NCBI GenBank assembly: GCA_030248225.1
Contig: JASANE010012406.1
Coordinates: 78,461 to 142,460 of the forward strand
Direction of reading: 5' to 3'
DNA: 64,000 bases
Origin: Trileptium ribeirensis
Lineage: Eukaryota; Nematoda; Enoplea; Enoplida; Thoracostomopsidae
The notes beneath the pieces were generated by a model. That model was not told the DNA's origin and did not search any database. It saw only the letters and a list, made by a program, of their open reading frames with translations. Positions within the stretch are counted from its first letter, which is position 1. Each line of letters starts with the position of its first letter. The position numbers and the translations under genes are program-made. Positions 34,065 to 45,776 of this stretch are shown here, in pieces.

Positions 34065-34109
34065 GATCGTATGAATATATATTTTTGTGGACGGTGTTAT
34101 AAATGTTGG

Positions 34110-34164
34110 GATGGGGGTATAGAGATCGCCCACCTAAGGGTCGGATCGCCCTGGAGGCTGCGCA
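34110..34164 (-). repeat. Half of a perfect 55-bp inverted repeat (partner 35606-35660)
   Basis: Positions 34110-34164 are the exact reverse complement of 35606-35660. One mismatch outward the similarity continues for another 6 or so bases. It matches the right-end region of the GTCGAAGGTCCG family and lies against the 5' end of the retrotransposon. Confidence 0.95.
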
Positions 34165-34234
34165 TTATCATCTTTTATCAATATAATAATTATTGATAAA
34201 AGTACTCATATAATTAAATGGCGAAGCAAAACGG

Positions 34235-34589
34235 AGCCCGGCTCCCATTTTTTGACAATAGGCCTACCACAATTACCGTCTAGCGGACCCTCACTTTTAA
34301 GTGGAGGCCGGCTCCCACTTTTTAGCAATAGGCCTACCGCAATTAGCCTCTAGCGGACCCTCACTTTTAAGTGGAGGCCGGCTCCCACTTTTTAACAATA
34401 GGCCTACCGCAATTACCCTCTAGCGGACCCTCACTTTTAAGTGGAGGCCGGCTCCCACTTTTTAACAATAGGCCTACCGCAATTACCCTCTAGCGGACCG
34501 TCACTTTTAAGTGGAGGCCGGCTCCCACTTTTTAACAATAGGCCTACCGCAATTACCCTCTAGCGGAACCTCACTTTTAAGTGAGAACC
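34235..34589. repeat. 70-bp tandem repeat, five units
   Basis: GGCTCCCA occurs at 34240, 34310, 34380, 34450 and 34520, exactly 70 bp apart. Each unit has ATAGGCCTACC, CTCTAGCGGACC and the short palindrome CACTTTTAAGTG. Units 2-5 differ by only one to three bases; unit 1 is more diverged. Confidence 0.97.
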
Positions 34590-34609
34590 CCTCATGTCTG
34601 AATACCACA

Positions 34610-34765
34610 GGGGCGTTGCAAGAAGGTTGCTCAGGGGGTCGGCCTCGCCCACTTATTACTGACAAACATGAAAAGTGATGGGATTATAAGAAAATGACTG
34701 TAACCCATCGGCACCGACCACTTTTTTACCGGCACCCCCTCTTTTTTGAAGACCTTGAGACTCTC
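34610..34765. mobile_element. GGCGTCGC-ended MITE family, copy 1
   Basis: It shares ACTGACAAACATG-like, TGATGGGGTTATAA-like, TGACTGTAACC-like and CACCCCCTC segments, in order, with the copies at 42697-42846 and 57484-57634. GGGGCGTTGC/GAGACT ends are imperfectly preserved. Confidence 0.65.
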
Positions 34766-35285
34766 TCGGAAAACTGTGCTGTTCCCACGATTGATCAATA
34801 TAAAATAATAAATAATTTATTTGAATAAGTCATTCAATTATTTCCAACATGTAATGAATGTGATTAATTGAGCCAAAAAGAAGAAAATTCAGATAAACAA
34901 AATAATTTTGTAATAAATTCCACAAAAAACCGCACCACGACAGAAGAGAGAGAAACAAATCGATGGCGACTGAAATTGCATTTTATAATTATTTATTTAT
35001 ATATATATATTGAAATTTGGAATATTGCCAAAAACCATACATACGTATTGTACTAAATAAAATTATAAATAAATATGGAAAAAGAAAACATAAAATAGAA
35101 ACAAATCGATTTGAAATTGCATTTTATTTTTATTTATTTATTTATAGAAATTTGTAATGTTGCCAATAACAGTACGCCTTGTACTAAATATTAATATGAA
35201 TAAGAAAACATGAAAATGAAAATTACTACAAATTATGAAAAAGAGATTGAAATATTGTGATGGCAATATACGAAAAGGAGTTCAA

Positions 35286-35287
<2 letters not shown>

Positions 35288-35316
<29 letters not shown>
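35288..35316. repeat. (GATT)n microsatellite
   Basis: About seven GATT units, followed by further ATTGAT-rich sequence. Confidence 0.95.
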
Positions 35317-35361
35317 ACAGCTTTATTGATATTGATTTATTCAATATTGATTCATACGTGT

Positions 35362-35669
35362 GTGTCGAAGGTCCGTCTGCTTAGGGATGGGAGTGTAAAT
35401 TTTTGAACTGTTTAGGAACTCAAACGTAGCTTAATATCTTCCCAATTTTTACGAATTTACGATAAATTTTTCCTGAACACCGTTATCTGAACACCGTTAT
35501 CTTTTGCAGACTGTACCCCAATTTTTGCCAATTTTCACCCTTACTTTCCCCATGTTTGCAAACGTTTTAGGTGCGTCTGAGGGGTCGTGAAAATGGTGGG
35601 GGGGGTGCGCAGCCTCCAGGGCGATCCGACCCTTAGGTGGGCGATCTCTATACCCCCATCACAACATAT
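35362..35669 (+). mobile_element. GTCGAAGGTCCG inverted-repeat family, copy of about 308 bp
   Basis: It begins GTGTCGAAGGTCCGTC and ends near CCCATCACAACAT. It shares internal landmarks (AATTTTTGCCAA, CCCCATGTTTG, GTGCGTCTGA, CCCTTAGG) with the copy at 41984-42230. Its right end is the partner of the perfect inverted repeat at 34110-34164. Confidence 0.65.
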
Positions 35670-36500
35670 GATCTCTAGTGTTATTTTCAAAGCCTTGACT
35701 AAAATGGAATGGACCCGAAAACCCCACCCACTTTCTATATAACAGTGCTTAAAGAGAAGATTAAAGCAAAAACACCCTAGACTTTAAGGGAAGACCCTGA
35801 TAACGAAGTCTGACAGATGACTGTTGGGGTAGTGTTGAATGAACAGACAGTGGCACCCTTTTTCTCAAACTGCTGCTTCAGGAGAGCCAACGGTTTTTAC
35901 ACAGACTGGCTGGAATCCGAGGTTTCTAAAAATAACCATTAAGATGCTAAAGGGAACGATTCGTCCATGGACGAATTAGCCTGTTCCGATAATATATATA
36001 CCAATTATATATAGTTTAGTTGATTAAAAATCATAGATTAAAAACGCTATAACAAAAGCAGCTGTAACACTTGTGGGCTTGTACTCAAAAAGACGAAATG
36101 GGTCACAACCTGGACTTAAAAAAATACAAGCATTGTTGTCGGAAAATCGTTACTAAATTTCATTTTAAGATAGCTACATCATTTGCGCTAAAATTAAACG
36201 CAATTTTCTACTTTAGTATAAAACTTGATTCGGTTTTTTTGTAAACTCAAAACCATCGGTATAATCTTTTATCTAAGTGGTTGTGGCTTTGGGAAGATCT
36301 GGCTCACCCATCAATTTCGATTATAATAAGTCAACCGATACAGCGGGCCCTGCAGTTTTGGGATAGGCTTCACCAGGCATGAAAACATTTCAACGCCGCT
36401 GTCTTTTATTAAAAACTGTGAAAACATTATCGTACATGCCGGGAGATATCCAAGGGCGTAGCAAAAAGGGGTGAGAGACGCCGACACCCACTTTGAGACA

Positions 36501-36564
36501 TCACAACACAAGCCTTGATACTCCTTATTGAATCACAACACAAGCCTTGATACTCCTTATCGAG
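36501..36564. repeat. 32-bp direct duplication
   Basis: Two adjacent copies of TCACAACACAAGCCTTGATA plus 12 bp, differing only in the last few bases. Confidence 0.95.
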
Positions 36565-38306
36565 ACACAATGTGACATTAATTTTCTTTTGATCATGGGG
36601 CTATTGTGGTACTGAGTGGGTGTCACTCTGTCGTGTGTTCAGCGGAAATACTGCGCTGCATCAACAAACAAACAAACACAAGACAACCAAACGAGTCAGC
36701 CAGAGAGCCCATAAATGTCAATTAAGCCAGTCGGCCGACCATCTAAATATGGTGTCGTGTATTCGCCGTCTGTCTTAGCCCACGTCGTCGCTTGGCGGTG
36801 ACGAACGAGCGATTAAAATTAATGGCTTAGAAGAGTAAAGCTAATAATAAAAGCTCAATGGCAGGCAATGGCATAATTAATATATTACATTCCCTCTCGA
36901 CGACGACGTAAACAACACAACCTCCAAAAGACTTCCTCAGCTTACGTATATAGTAGTTCTCAATCTTCGCTCTGCTCAACCCAGCTTATATATAAGCAAA
37001 TCATGTGTGTTTGTCTTGTGTTGCCTTGTTATGCCTTCCTAAAATACAGCAACAACGTCATAGCATACTACAGCGTTTTCCTATTTTCGCTGAGCAAAAC
37101 AAAACAAAACTAAAACGGAACAACTTCCGGAAGCCGTGACAATGGGAAAATGGTTTCTTTTTCTTTTTTTGGTTTTGGCCTCACCAAATGACGGAAGACG
37201 ACAATAAATAAGCCGAACTGAACGAAGATGATATATTAATATTTTATCTGACTGCCGTCACACTCGGTATCATGTTTTTGGGATTGCCGCAAGCCTTTGA
37301 TAAGTAGAGAAAGCTGGTAAAAAATGGAGCGAGCCGGTCGTTGACATTCATTGTACTATAACCCAAACATGTTGTTTTTCAACGTTTGTCAATAAAAATT
37401 TATAACCTCTTCCTACCAACCCCCTCTTGCGACTCCCGTTCATGTTTTGTGCTCTGGACGGAACGGTATTTTATAGTTTAAATTTAGCAAAAAATTTTGG
37501 TTGTGTATTATTTGGCAAGGTAAGTAATTACCTGTCGCGCAGCTTTAGTAACGAAGCTGGGAGCTGAGCTAGATGAATTTCAAAAGGGGCCTGCGAATTT
37601 GGTTATGTGGAAATAGCAAATTAAATTTGAGAGTTCTAGGAGGGTACGGGGCTGAACCCGTTTCGCCCGTGCCCCACCCCCCGTCCGTAACTCCGGATCT
37701 GGAATAAAGGTATATAAATGCGGCAAGTGTGTAGTCGGAATTATGCGTCTCGATTGTTTCGAAGTTAAGTATTGCGCATAATTTATAATTTAGAACAGCT
37801 TTACAGGTGTATAATTAATAGCAGAAATCACATTATTGATTTTGCTAAAAATAATAAAAATATTTTATGTTTCTAATTTCACAATTTTTGGCCGGAGCGA
37901 GTTCTTCGATTTAACGTTTAGTTAAGCACACTACCAATGCACACTGATATCAAGCGACGATTTTGGACAAATTATTGCTTGGTTACAGCGGCGTAGCAAG
38001 AGCGAAGGCAAGTGGGGTGGTCTGCTCAAGCCAAGGAGGGAAGCTGTAAAGCTGGCATCCTATTCGCCAGCGCACCCACCCTCCTCCCGACTTCTAAATA
38101 GCGCCAACGACCCCTACTTGGCTGAGTTCAAAGCCACAAGCGAAATATGGAAGAAAAACGCTAAAGAATGACAAACGCCTGCAGAAATGCTTGAGCTTGA
38201 GTTTCCTATCAACAGTGAACGTCCACCAGCCGGCTCAATTTGTATCCCAACCAAAAATTTTACTTACAGAGCAAAGTCCGCGTAAGCAGTGAAATAGCTT
38301 GGCACG

Positions 38307-38392
38307 AATCATGAACGCGTTTCAGAAGCAGAACACTGCAGTAAATGTACAGTCTCGTATGTACCATAGGAACTGAATAAATTTGTATTGTA
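38307..38392 (+). repeat. Dispersed repeat, copy 2 (see 19822-19905)
   Basis: Same landmarks CGTTTCAGAAGCAGAAC and GGAACTGAATAAATTTG, followed by TTGTATTGTA. Confidence 0.7.
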
Positions 38393-39667
38393 TTGTACTG
38401 AATCAAAAAACACTACACGTACATTTTTATAGTATATAGCTATATTTCATAATGTACCAAATGTGGAAGGGATTAAAACTAACGTTTCACTATTATAATA
38501 ATAGTATTTTTCATTGTAAGCCCATGCAGCGTATAGCACACTCTACTCTAATCTAGCAATGATCTGACAAATGGCATTTTCTAAAATAATGAGTCTTCAC
38601 TCTGGTATGCCAGAGCTGTTTGTATCACACAAAATCTTGAAAACTCAGCAAACTTGGAAAATTATTATTTGTCGTCCACAGCCGTGTAGTGACGTTGCAA
38701 CCAACATCTTCAAATGTACAGACTCAATTTCAAATTTGCGTAACCCAGCAACCAAAATATCGGTAGCGCATGATAGGGCTCCCAATAAGCCTTCATAAAC
38801 ACATTTCCAGTTCTGGCGATAGGCTCCACCGTACACCCATTCGGGGACCTCACAACTCAAAGGGCATGTCACAAAATGCGTTTCTCCTGGCGCATAAAAT
38901 TACATCTAATCGAAGCTGTTACACACGGGCATAGCCAGAGGCTTCAGCGCGCATTGCACCTGAATGTGCTTGGGGCACAACTTTAACTCGATCGTTTAAC
39001 TAACACATTTCCGATTACACATATAGTTTGGATGGGACCCTCAAATGCTAATCCCAGCCGAAGCACAGTTTAGTTTAGTAGCTCATATATATTTTATAAC
39101 ACTAAAAATAGCAGAAATAGGAATGTGGAGCTGCGTAAGATAGCGAACGCCATGTAATAGCTATGACGAATTGTTGTCGAACGAGAACAATGACGTCATC
39201 CATCGACTGATTCACTAATCCCATAAAAATTCGTATATAATGCGTCATAAATAAATACTAATGTTTTTCTAAGTCACACGGGAGGGGTGTGACCACGATT
39301 GGAAACAGTTTACACTTGTTTATAAACATCATATTCATAACTCTTCCTTTTTTAGGACCATACCCAAGGTAGTTAACGTATATATTTAGTCGATCGATCG
39401 TGTTGATGACTAATTACATACTAGTAACTACTCTCTCTTCTAGCGCTGATGTGGCTTAGTTTTTCTATTCTCTAAACTGCTTTCTCAAAACTTTTAGCAA
39501 AAACTACGTACAAATCTATAATTTCAAAATAAGCGGTGGTATTGTTCGAACCATTTTAGAGGGGAATGAAACCACGAGAGAGACATCAAAAAAGAGAGTA
39601 CCAATATGCAACAAACAATATAGGCTTGGACTTCTATATAAAATAGTAGTGGACGGAACATATATAT

Positions 39668-39707
39668 AGAGAGAGAGAGAGAGCGAGAGAAAGAGAGAGA
39701 GAGAGAG
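39668..39707. repeat. (GA)n microsatellite
   Basis: About 40 bp of GA with two interruptions. Confidence 0.95.
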
Positions 39708-41334
39708 TAATATAAAACCGCGCAGAAAAGTAGCACAAGCATTGTTGTTGGCTTTGTGCCAATTGAAAATGTACACAAATATACCAAGGTCGAGCAGGCA
39801 GTTTGCCAAAATAAGAACGAGTCACTGACTGAAACCGACCGTGTGTGAGTATGAATGGATATATGTATGTAAAGTACTGTGCTGTGTGCTATCCTTTATA
39901 TATATATCTTCCATTTTCCTATTATAGATGGACTTTAGCAGGAGCGTCGTGTGTGTCACCCACTTTCGTATTGTTACCACCCGTTTACAAGTGCAAGAAA
40001 ACACTTTGAAGCCTACTATCGTGAGATTACCACATAAAGTTGAACCCCACATTGAGTGGGTGCCCCCCCCCAAGTGAAGTTTCTTGGTGACGCCCCAGCA
40101 CGTTAGTTGAGAGAGAGAGTGGTTGTTGGTCAACAACCAGCCAACTTATTGAATTCAAATTTAAGCTATGATAGTAGAATATCGAATAGCAACGGGCGGC
40201 CGATATTTATAGCTTAAAGAGAAGGAGATGAGATAGGCCGCAGCAAAATAGCGGTTGATGGGTCGTGACGGAATTGGAACGGCGATGGTCGTAATTTCGG
40301 GGATACGAAGCTAGGCGGAGACTGCTTAGTGTATTTCAGATGGGAATAGAAATGAAGTTGAAGACAACTAGTGTCGTTATAAAATTGTCATCATCATAAT
40401 CGTACGTTTCGATTATTGCTTGGATGTGGGCATTGATATGGTCTTAGAATAACAATGATAATTGAAATTGAATCGAGCGGAATGCCGATAGTTTTAATAG
40501 TTTGTAGAAACTGGCGAATTCAATTTTGGCCATGTACTGCGAACTATCAAATGTTTATGATGGCTTCTTCGTCTTCGGAAGAGTATGGCACTTCGCGCCA
40601 TCATCATGTTAACGTTTCCTGCATGACGCAATTCATTTTGGCCAAAGCACTCTTGGTTGTGAGGTTTACCCCAACTCTCACCCGCCTGCTTTCGCAAGCA
40701 GTGTCATAGTATCATCGAAAAAAAATTGTTCGACACCGTCGCCCTTAGGTTAGGAAGGTAGGTCATTATACGCACCCAAAATTTTACGTCGGCTCCCAGA
40801 TTTTGAGCGAAAATTTCCGCGAAATGGATTGTGTACCGCCCGGCAGGTTTACACTGTGATCAAGAGAAGTGTCATATATACTCCTTTCAACAACAAGCTA
40901 TCTTTAGATCTTGTTACTGCAATCAATATGTTCGTTCAACAAAAGTTGCGGAAAAGAATTCCTGTCCAGCAATGATATTTCTACATTTTTGCGTTATATA
41001 TAAAAAACCTTGTATATAAAGTACAATTAGCTGTGATTCTAGTGAGAAAGACGACCGTAGCGCAAATCATATATAGTATCGAGCAAAATGTTAGCAGTTC
41101 CTCTTACTTTTTGATTGCTTTTAAATTGCAATGACTAAAAATGTCCCATAACTAGTGCTTAAAAATTTGTTCAACCGTGTCCCAAACTAAACACTTAAGT
41201 ATTTCATCAAAAATCAATCAATTAATTTACTAGCAAAAACTATTCAAAGTATAGTACCGAACTAGCAATCAATAGACCTGCTGTGGCAAATATTTATGTA
41301 GACAGAATGGGACAAATACCACGCCTTACATCTG

Positions 41335-41478
41335 CTACAGGCTATGATCATATCCCGCAGGTCATTTGTGATCCATACGCCTAGATCTTTATAACAAACG
41401 GGTATTATATCCCATTTGGACGTCTATGCACGAAACTTGGATTTGTCGAACCTAGATGCAGACAAACTCACATTTTGA
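41335..41478 (-). pseudogene. Degraded LINE reverse-transcriptase fragment
   Basis: On the minus strand, across frameshifts and stops, one reads VCLHLGSTNPSFV and then DLGVWITNDLRDMI. These match the post-catalytic C-x-LHLG and DLGV-I-DL segments of CR1/Jockey-type reverse transcriptases. It is broken and unrelated in sequence to the intact element at 30-34 kb. Confidence 0.5.
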
Positions 41479-41919
41479 AACGGATATTGTCAAATTTGAA
41501 ATTTGACAGAACTGCCAAATTTGAAATCCCAGTATCTGCAGTTTCGTTGGACCGATTAGTGTTCAGTAAAATATGCTTTCCTAAAACCTTTGATTACGTC
41601 TTTTTACCTAAGCATGCCCGATGCCTCTGTTTTCAAATTCGTTCCCGAGTGCCGTTTGTACATAGTATAGACACTATACTGTGATCACATCTAGCACCAT
41701 AAAACGTTCGAAACAAAGCTATTGAAAATATCTACCAATGATCATACGTTGGACCACGGGCGCAAATCCGCCCTTAACATTGGATCTGGGGCAGTACTAT
41801 TTTGGGGGCCCCGATACCTATTTTGATATATGCAAGTACAAACTTTTGGGGTATGGTGGCAAAATATTGATGGAGCGGGCTTCCCTGACCCCTCCCCACC
41901 GATTTGCACCTATGCAGTG

Positions 41920-41982
41920 GACTAACCAGGATTCGAAACAAGCATTTAGCTTGCAAGACTCGCGCACTACCACTATAGCATA
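41920..41982 (-). repeat. Possible tRNA-derived SINE head
   Basis: The minus strand has an A-box-like TAGTGGTAGTGCG and, about 35 nt on, a B-box-like GTTTCGAATCC. The remainder does not fold as a clean cloverleaf. It directly abuts an inverted-repeat element at 41984. Confidence 0.35.
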
Positions 41983-41983
41983 T

Positions 41984-42230
41984 ATGTCGAAGGTCCGTCA
42001 GCTTAGGGCGGGAGACTACCGACAAGGGAGGTACTCGGAGAGGGTAGGGGCACACCTATCCCACCTCCCACCCCGACATTTTTGCCAAACTTATACCAAT
42101 TTTTTTGCCCCAATGTTTGTTAAAATTTTCCGTGCGTCTGACGTGGTGCGGAGCCTTCACAGCGAGAAAATATGGCTAGAGGGGGTCCTACCCTTAGGCG
42201 GGGGTAACCACCTACCCATCGACACCTATG
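41984..42230 (+). mobile_element. GTCGAAGGTCCG inverted-repeat family, 247-bp copy
   Basis: It begins ATGTCGAAGGTCCGTC. The inverse of its end is CATAGGTGTCGATGGG. The shared interior is as in the copy at 35362. An open frame of 183 codons on the plus strand runs through it and is not a gene. Confidence 0.7.
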
Positions 42231-42696
42231 TAATACACTATAGGCCCCGAGCACCTCGCGTTGAAGCTTTGCTTTTTACGCTATCTTAGTACGGTGGTAT
42301 ATTACACAGTAACAGGAATGCAGTTGCAAAAGTTTGAAGACTACAAAACAAACTTCATAATAAAATTCTTTAGTAAATAATTATTGGATGGAATCCAACG
42401 AAGACGCTGAGTAAGCCCAAACATCGATACTCTTTCTCCATTCAAAACATTTTCCATTCCGTCACATATCGATCGATCGATAGTTATTTAAAATTTATTA
42501 ATTTTACTATTTAAATTTTAATAAATACAATTTCCACTAAATTATAACCTTTATATATTTATTTATTTATTATTATATTAGTTTAATAACGAGGGGCGTA
42601 AATTTGTACAGAAATGGGTTTAGCGGTCCGATCAGGAAACTTTAGACTTATTAATTTTCATATTTGTTGATATTGATCAATTACGGCATTATCAGA

Positions 42697-42846
42697 GGCG
42701 TCGCCCCCCCCCCCTCCAACCGCACGAATTTTTGCTGACAAACGTAGAAAAAATATCTGATGGGGTTATAACAAAATTACTGTGAACGACCGGTGCCTAA
42801 ACTTTTTGCTGCACCCCCTCCCCCACTTTTGAAGACTTGCGACGCC
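42697..42846 (+). mobile_element. GGCGTCGC-ended MITE family, 150-bp copy
   Basis: Perfect 8-bp inverted ends GGCGTCGC and GCGACGCC, interior TGACAAACGTAG, GATGGGGTTATAAC, CTGCACCCCCTC. The best-preserved copy of the family. Confidence 0.75.
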
Positions 42847-43200
42847 CTTGATGCGTCATTCCATTCATGTATATGTACATCGGATCTAGCAGGATGTTTC
42901 GGTCACTACCCAAAATCTGTTTCAAATTGCTAAATAGCGAGCGGGACTACATTTGTTTATGGAAACCGACCGAAAAAGGGGAAATGTCCGCCGGATCACC
43001 AGGATTTTAATACGCCAATAGTAACAATAATAATAATAAATTTTCGTTACTGACAACATGAATTTAAAAATACATATTTCATATAATTATTTATATTTCA
43101 AATAAATTGCACCTTTACCTACCGTCTGCCGTCGTACGCATGCTACCAACCAAATCGCACGAACTGAAAACGGAGGGCCAAAGCAATTCAAAATTAAAAG
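42847..43200. other. AT-rich DNA, no gene seen
   Basis: No supported feature. Confidence 0.4.
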
Positions 43201-43400
43201 CCGAGTGAGACAGGGGCGTCGCCAAAGGGGGGCGACGGAGGGCCGTGCCCCCCAGTTTGGCTCGGTGCGCCCCAATTCGAATTTACAGTGCCCCTTCGCA
43301 ATGCTTTGGTGGTCCCCAGCTCGAATTTTATGCCCCTCCAGAAAGCCTTGGTACTCCCCAGTTTGGATTTTCTGGCTACGCCCTTGGGCGTAGCCAAGAC
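43201..43400. repeat. GC-rich internal repeat with palindromic junction
   Basis: Three degenerate units of about 42 bp (CCCCAGTTTGGATTT-like, CCCCAGCTCGAATTT, CCCCAATTCGAATTT). The block ends at 43373-43396 in TGGCTACGCCC-TT-GGGCGTAGCCA, an 11-bp inverted repeat with a 2-nt loop. GGGGCGT termini are shared with other dispersed repeats in the window. Confidence 0.7.
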
Positions 43401-45658
43401 GGGTATGAGAATCTGTCCGCTTGCGCCGCGCCACCAAGCCTGCTGCACCGTGATGAATGATAGAACGAGCAAAGTTATTGTTTATGCTCGCCAGTTGGGC
43501 TTTCGCCAGTTCCTTCTCCAGCAAATCCGTTGGGACCACCCCCCCCCGGCGGACTGTTCTGGCTACGTCTTTACCAAAACTAGAACGTCTTCTTGTTGAA
43601 CAACTGAAGCGACTGACATGACAGCGACATATGTGTCGTGTATCGACGATGGGTGTAGTAAAAATAGTTGCCAAAGTCACGGTATGTTCATACTGGCACA
43701 GGAAGGTACGAAGTGTAATAATTATGTACTTTTAGGAATAATATTATATATTCTACTGTTATCAAATCAAGACAAAAAAAAACAAACATGACATGTTACA
43801 AAAAAAAAAGAAATGTATAATCCCGAATTTCAAACGAAATAAATTATATTAAAATTGAAAAAAAATGGATCGTCTCAAGTTTTGAAAACTTTAAAAAAAT
43901 TTTCCTTTAGCCCCACCACACAAATGGGTATCCAATAACGATGGAAAAAATAATGATGACAAAACGATTGACGATATTAATATTTTTTAAAGTCGGATAT
44001 GAAGGAAAAAGTCTGGAATTCGATGAGTCAACCCAGGTAAAATAACAGTAGTGAATAACATTGGAAAGGAAAAATGACATAGGTTCATTGAATGTCTCTA
44101 TGAATAAGCCTAAGCTATAGGGTTTCATCATAGGTATCTATCGGGTTGCTTGTGCTCAAACCCGTATTTACCCCCACCCCTCCTTTCTCAGGTCCGCAAC
44201 CCACGCTACCGCGCCACACGCGCGCGGAAAATTTGAAAATTTTAGCAATAATGATCACAAACTATGCAAGTAATGTGCGGGGGGTCGTGCTCAGAAATGT
44301 GAAAGCGGGGTCCAGGAGGGCAGGTCATTCAGTGATGCACATCTATACGAGTTAACCGTGTACGAGCGTAGAAAGTTTCAATGAAATTGCATTTCCTAGC
44401 CCGGAATAAGAATTGCTATATTAAGTACACCATAAACTAGTAAAAAATGCAACTATTGCCAAAATAGCGAATTTTTATACATAAATGTGAAGTTTGGTCA
44501 AAATTCAAAAATACGGTTGAAAGTAATTGTTTTCTAGTGTGAGCGAGGCTAGTTTTGAGAAAATTTCTGACATGATTTTCAACCTGAATCATTCAAAAAA
44601 ATTTTGTTTGGGGTTGAACCAAAAGGGGGGCTCGCGAACCCCGCAACCCCCTTCCCTGGCTACGCGCTTGTGCTACATGTACAAGTGACCTAGTGGTATA
44701 ACAGCGAGAACTCCAATTCGATCTTAGCTTTGACATTTTTCTTTTTCTCGACGTAGTCAACAACGCTTAATCTGCGCATTTACCAGAGTTGCTTCAGTAA
44801 CTGAAACACCTATGTCCTTATGCAGCTCTAGCGGGTGCGGACTGTACCGTTGAGAACCCTAAAGTACTTGTGGCAAAATATCAAGAGTACGCAAAGGAAC
44901 CTGATGCTTTAATAAAAATCGGAATTGCTCACCTATAAGATACATAGGGCGACTGCCTGAGTGCGACACTTCTTTGACCAAGTGCAACTCTTCAAAGCCC
45001 GAGCGCGACTCATACCTACAGCAACTCTTCAGTGCCCGAGTGAGACTCGTCAGTGACCTAGTGAGAGCTGTGCCCGACGAGTGAGGCTGTTGAGTGTCCG
45101 AGTGCCACGATTGGTGCCCGAGTGCGACGACTATGGTGCTCGTGCGGGAAAATACAAAATTTACACAGCCTTTGCAAAACTAAAATACCAGAAAAATATC
45201 TGTAATAAGATAACAAATAAGCTTATGAAACAGATTCAATTATTTCTCCCTCTCCCTGTTGTCTTTGTTGGTAACAAATGAAAAGCAACAGAGCAGTTTA
45301 AGAATATTAGACTGACAATTTTCAACTATTTCCTTAAGGTAGCGACCGTATTTTCCCTGGCATCCAATAGCTCTGTGCCTGAATGAGCTCCTCGCGAACC
45401 TTAGCTGGGCTGTTTCGATAGTAATCGAGGCTCGACTGGACTCTTGGGCTCCTAATAATAAAAGTTTACATACGTTAGCCTAATATTACAGAGAACATGA
45501 CAATGCAAACCTATCCTACCGAGCTTTTAAAGCCGTTAATATGCCAACAGATAACCACCGCAAAAACAGCTTATGCAGGCAAACACCTGTCCAAAAATAT
45601 ATACCTACATTTGGTTGAAAATTCACATAAATGCACAAGCTTATGTTACGGTTAGTTT
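43401..45658. other. Intergenic DNA, no gene seen
   Basis: A minus-strand open frame over 43087-43680 overlaps the repeat above and lacks any domain. The minisatellite at 44955-45140 lies here. Confidence 0.45.
44955..45140. repeat. Degenerate minisatellite, CCGAGTGCGACT motif
   Basis: About seven degenerate units of roughly 22-28 bp built around GTGCCCGAGTG(C/A)GACTCTTCA. Confidence 0.7.
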
Positions 45659-45660
45659 AG

Positions 45661-45776
45661 GGGTGTCGTAAACTCTTCAAAAGTGGGACGCCGGCGAAAA
45701 AAGTTGAAGGGGGGTCGTCTACAATCATTTTATAATAATCCCATCTGGGGGCAGCCCCCACCCCTTTGCGATGCCA
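45661..45776 (-). mobile_element. GGCGTCGC-ended MITE family, truncated inverted copy
   Basis: Reverse orientation, with GGTGTCGTAAACTCTTCAAAAGTGGG at one end (first 20: GGTGTCGTAAACTCTTCAAA) and TTGCGATGCC at the other, and the interior TTATAATAATCCCATC. Part of the body is missing. Confidence 0.5.

Larger units (their letters stand above)
29940..34108 (-). mobile_element. CR1/L2/Jockey-type non-LTR retrotransposon, apparently full length
   Basis: A LINE of about 4.1 kb with two open reading frames on the minus strand. ORF1 has a PHD finger and ORF2 has an endonuclease and a reverse transcriptase, with a short 3' UTR ending GAATAAATTTTTTTTTT near 29940. Neither ORF is interrupted. The 5' boundary (about 34085-34108) adjoins a fragment of the GTCGAAGGTCCG inverted-repeat family. 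No long terminal repeats are present. Target-site duplications could not be defined because the flanks are simple sequence. Confidence 0.9.
35670..41330. other. Intergenic DNA, no gene seen
   Basis: No open frame here has a recognisable domain or convincing splice borders. Contents seen: a 32-bp direct duplication at 36501-36564, the dispersed repeat at 38307-38392, and a (GA)n tract at 39668-39707. Confidence 0.5.

Noticed and set aside
41738..42289. 183-codon open frame on the plus strand
   Set aside because: It crosses a tRNA-like repeat in antisense and an entire inverted-repeat element, and has no domain or splice support.
43087..43680. 197-codon open frame on the minus strand
   Set aside because: About a third of it lies in the GC-rich internal repeat at 43201-43400, it has no domain, and high GC explains the open length.
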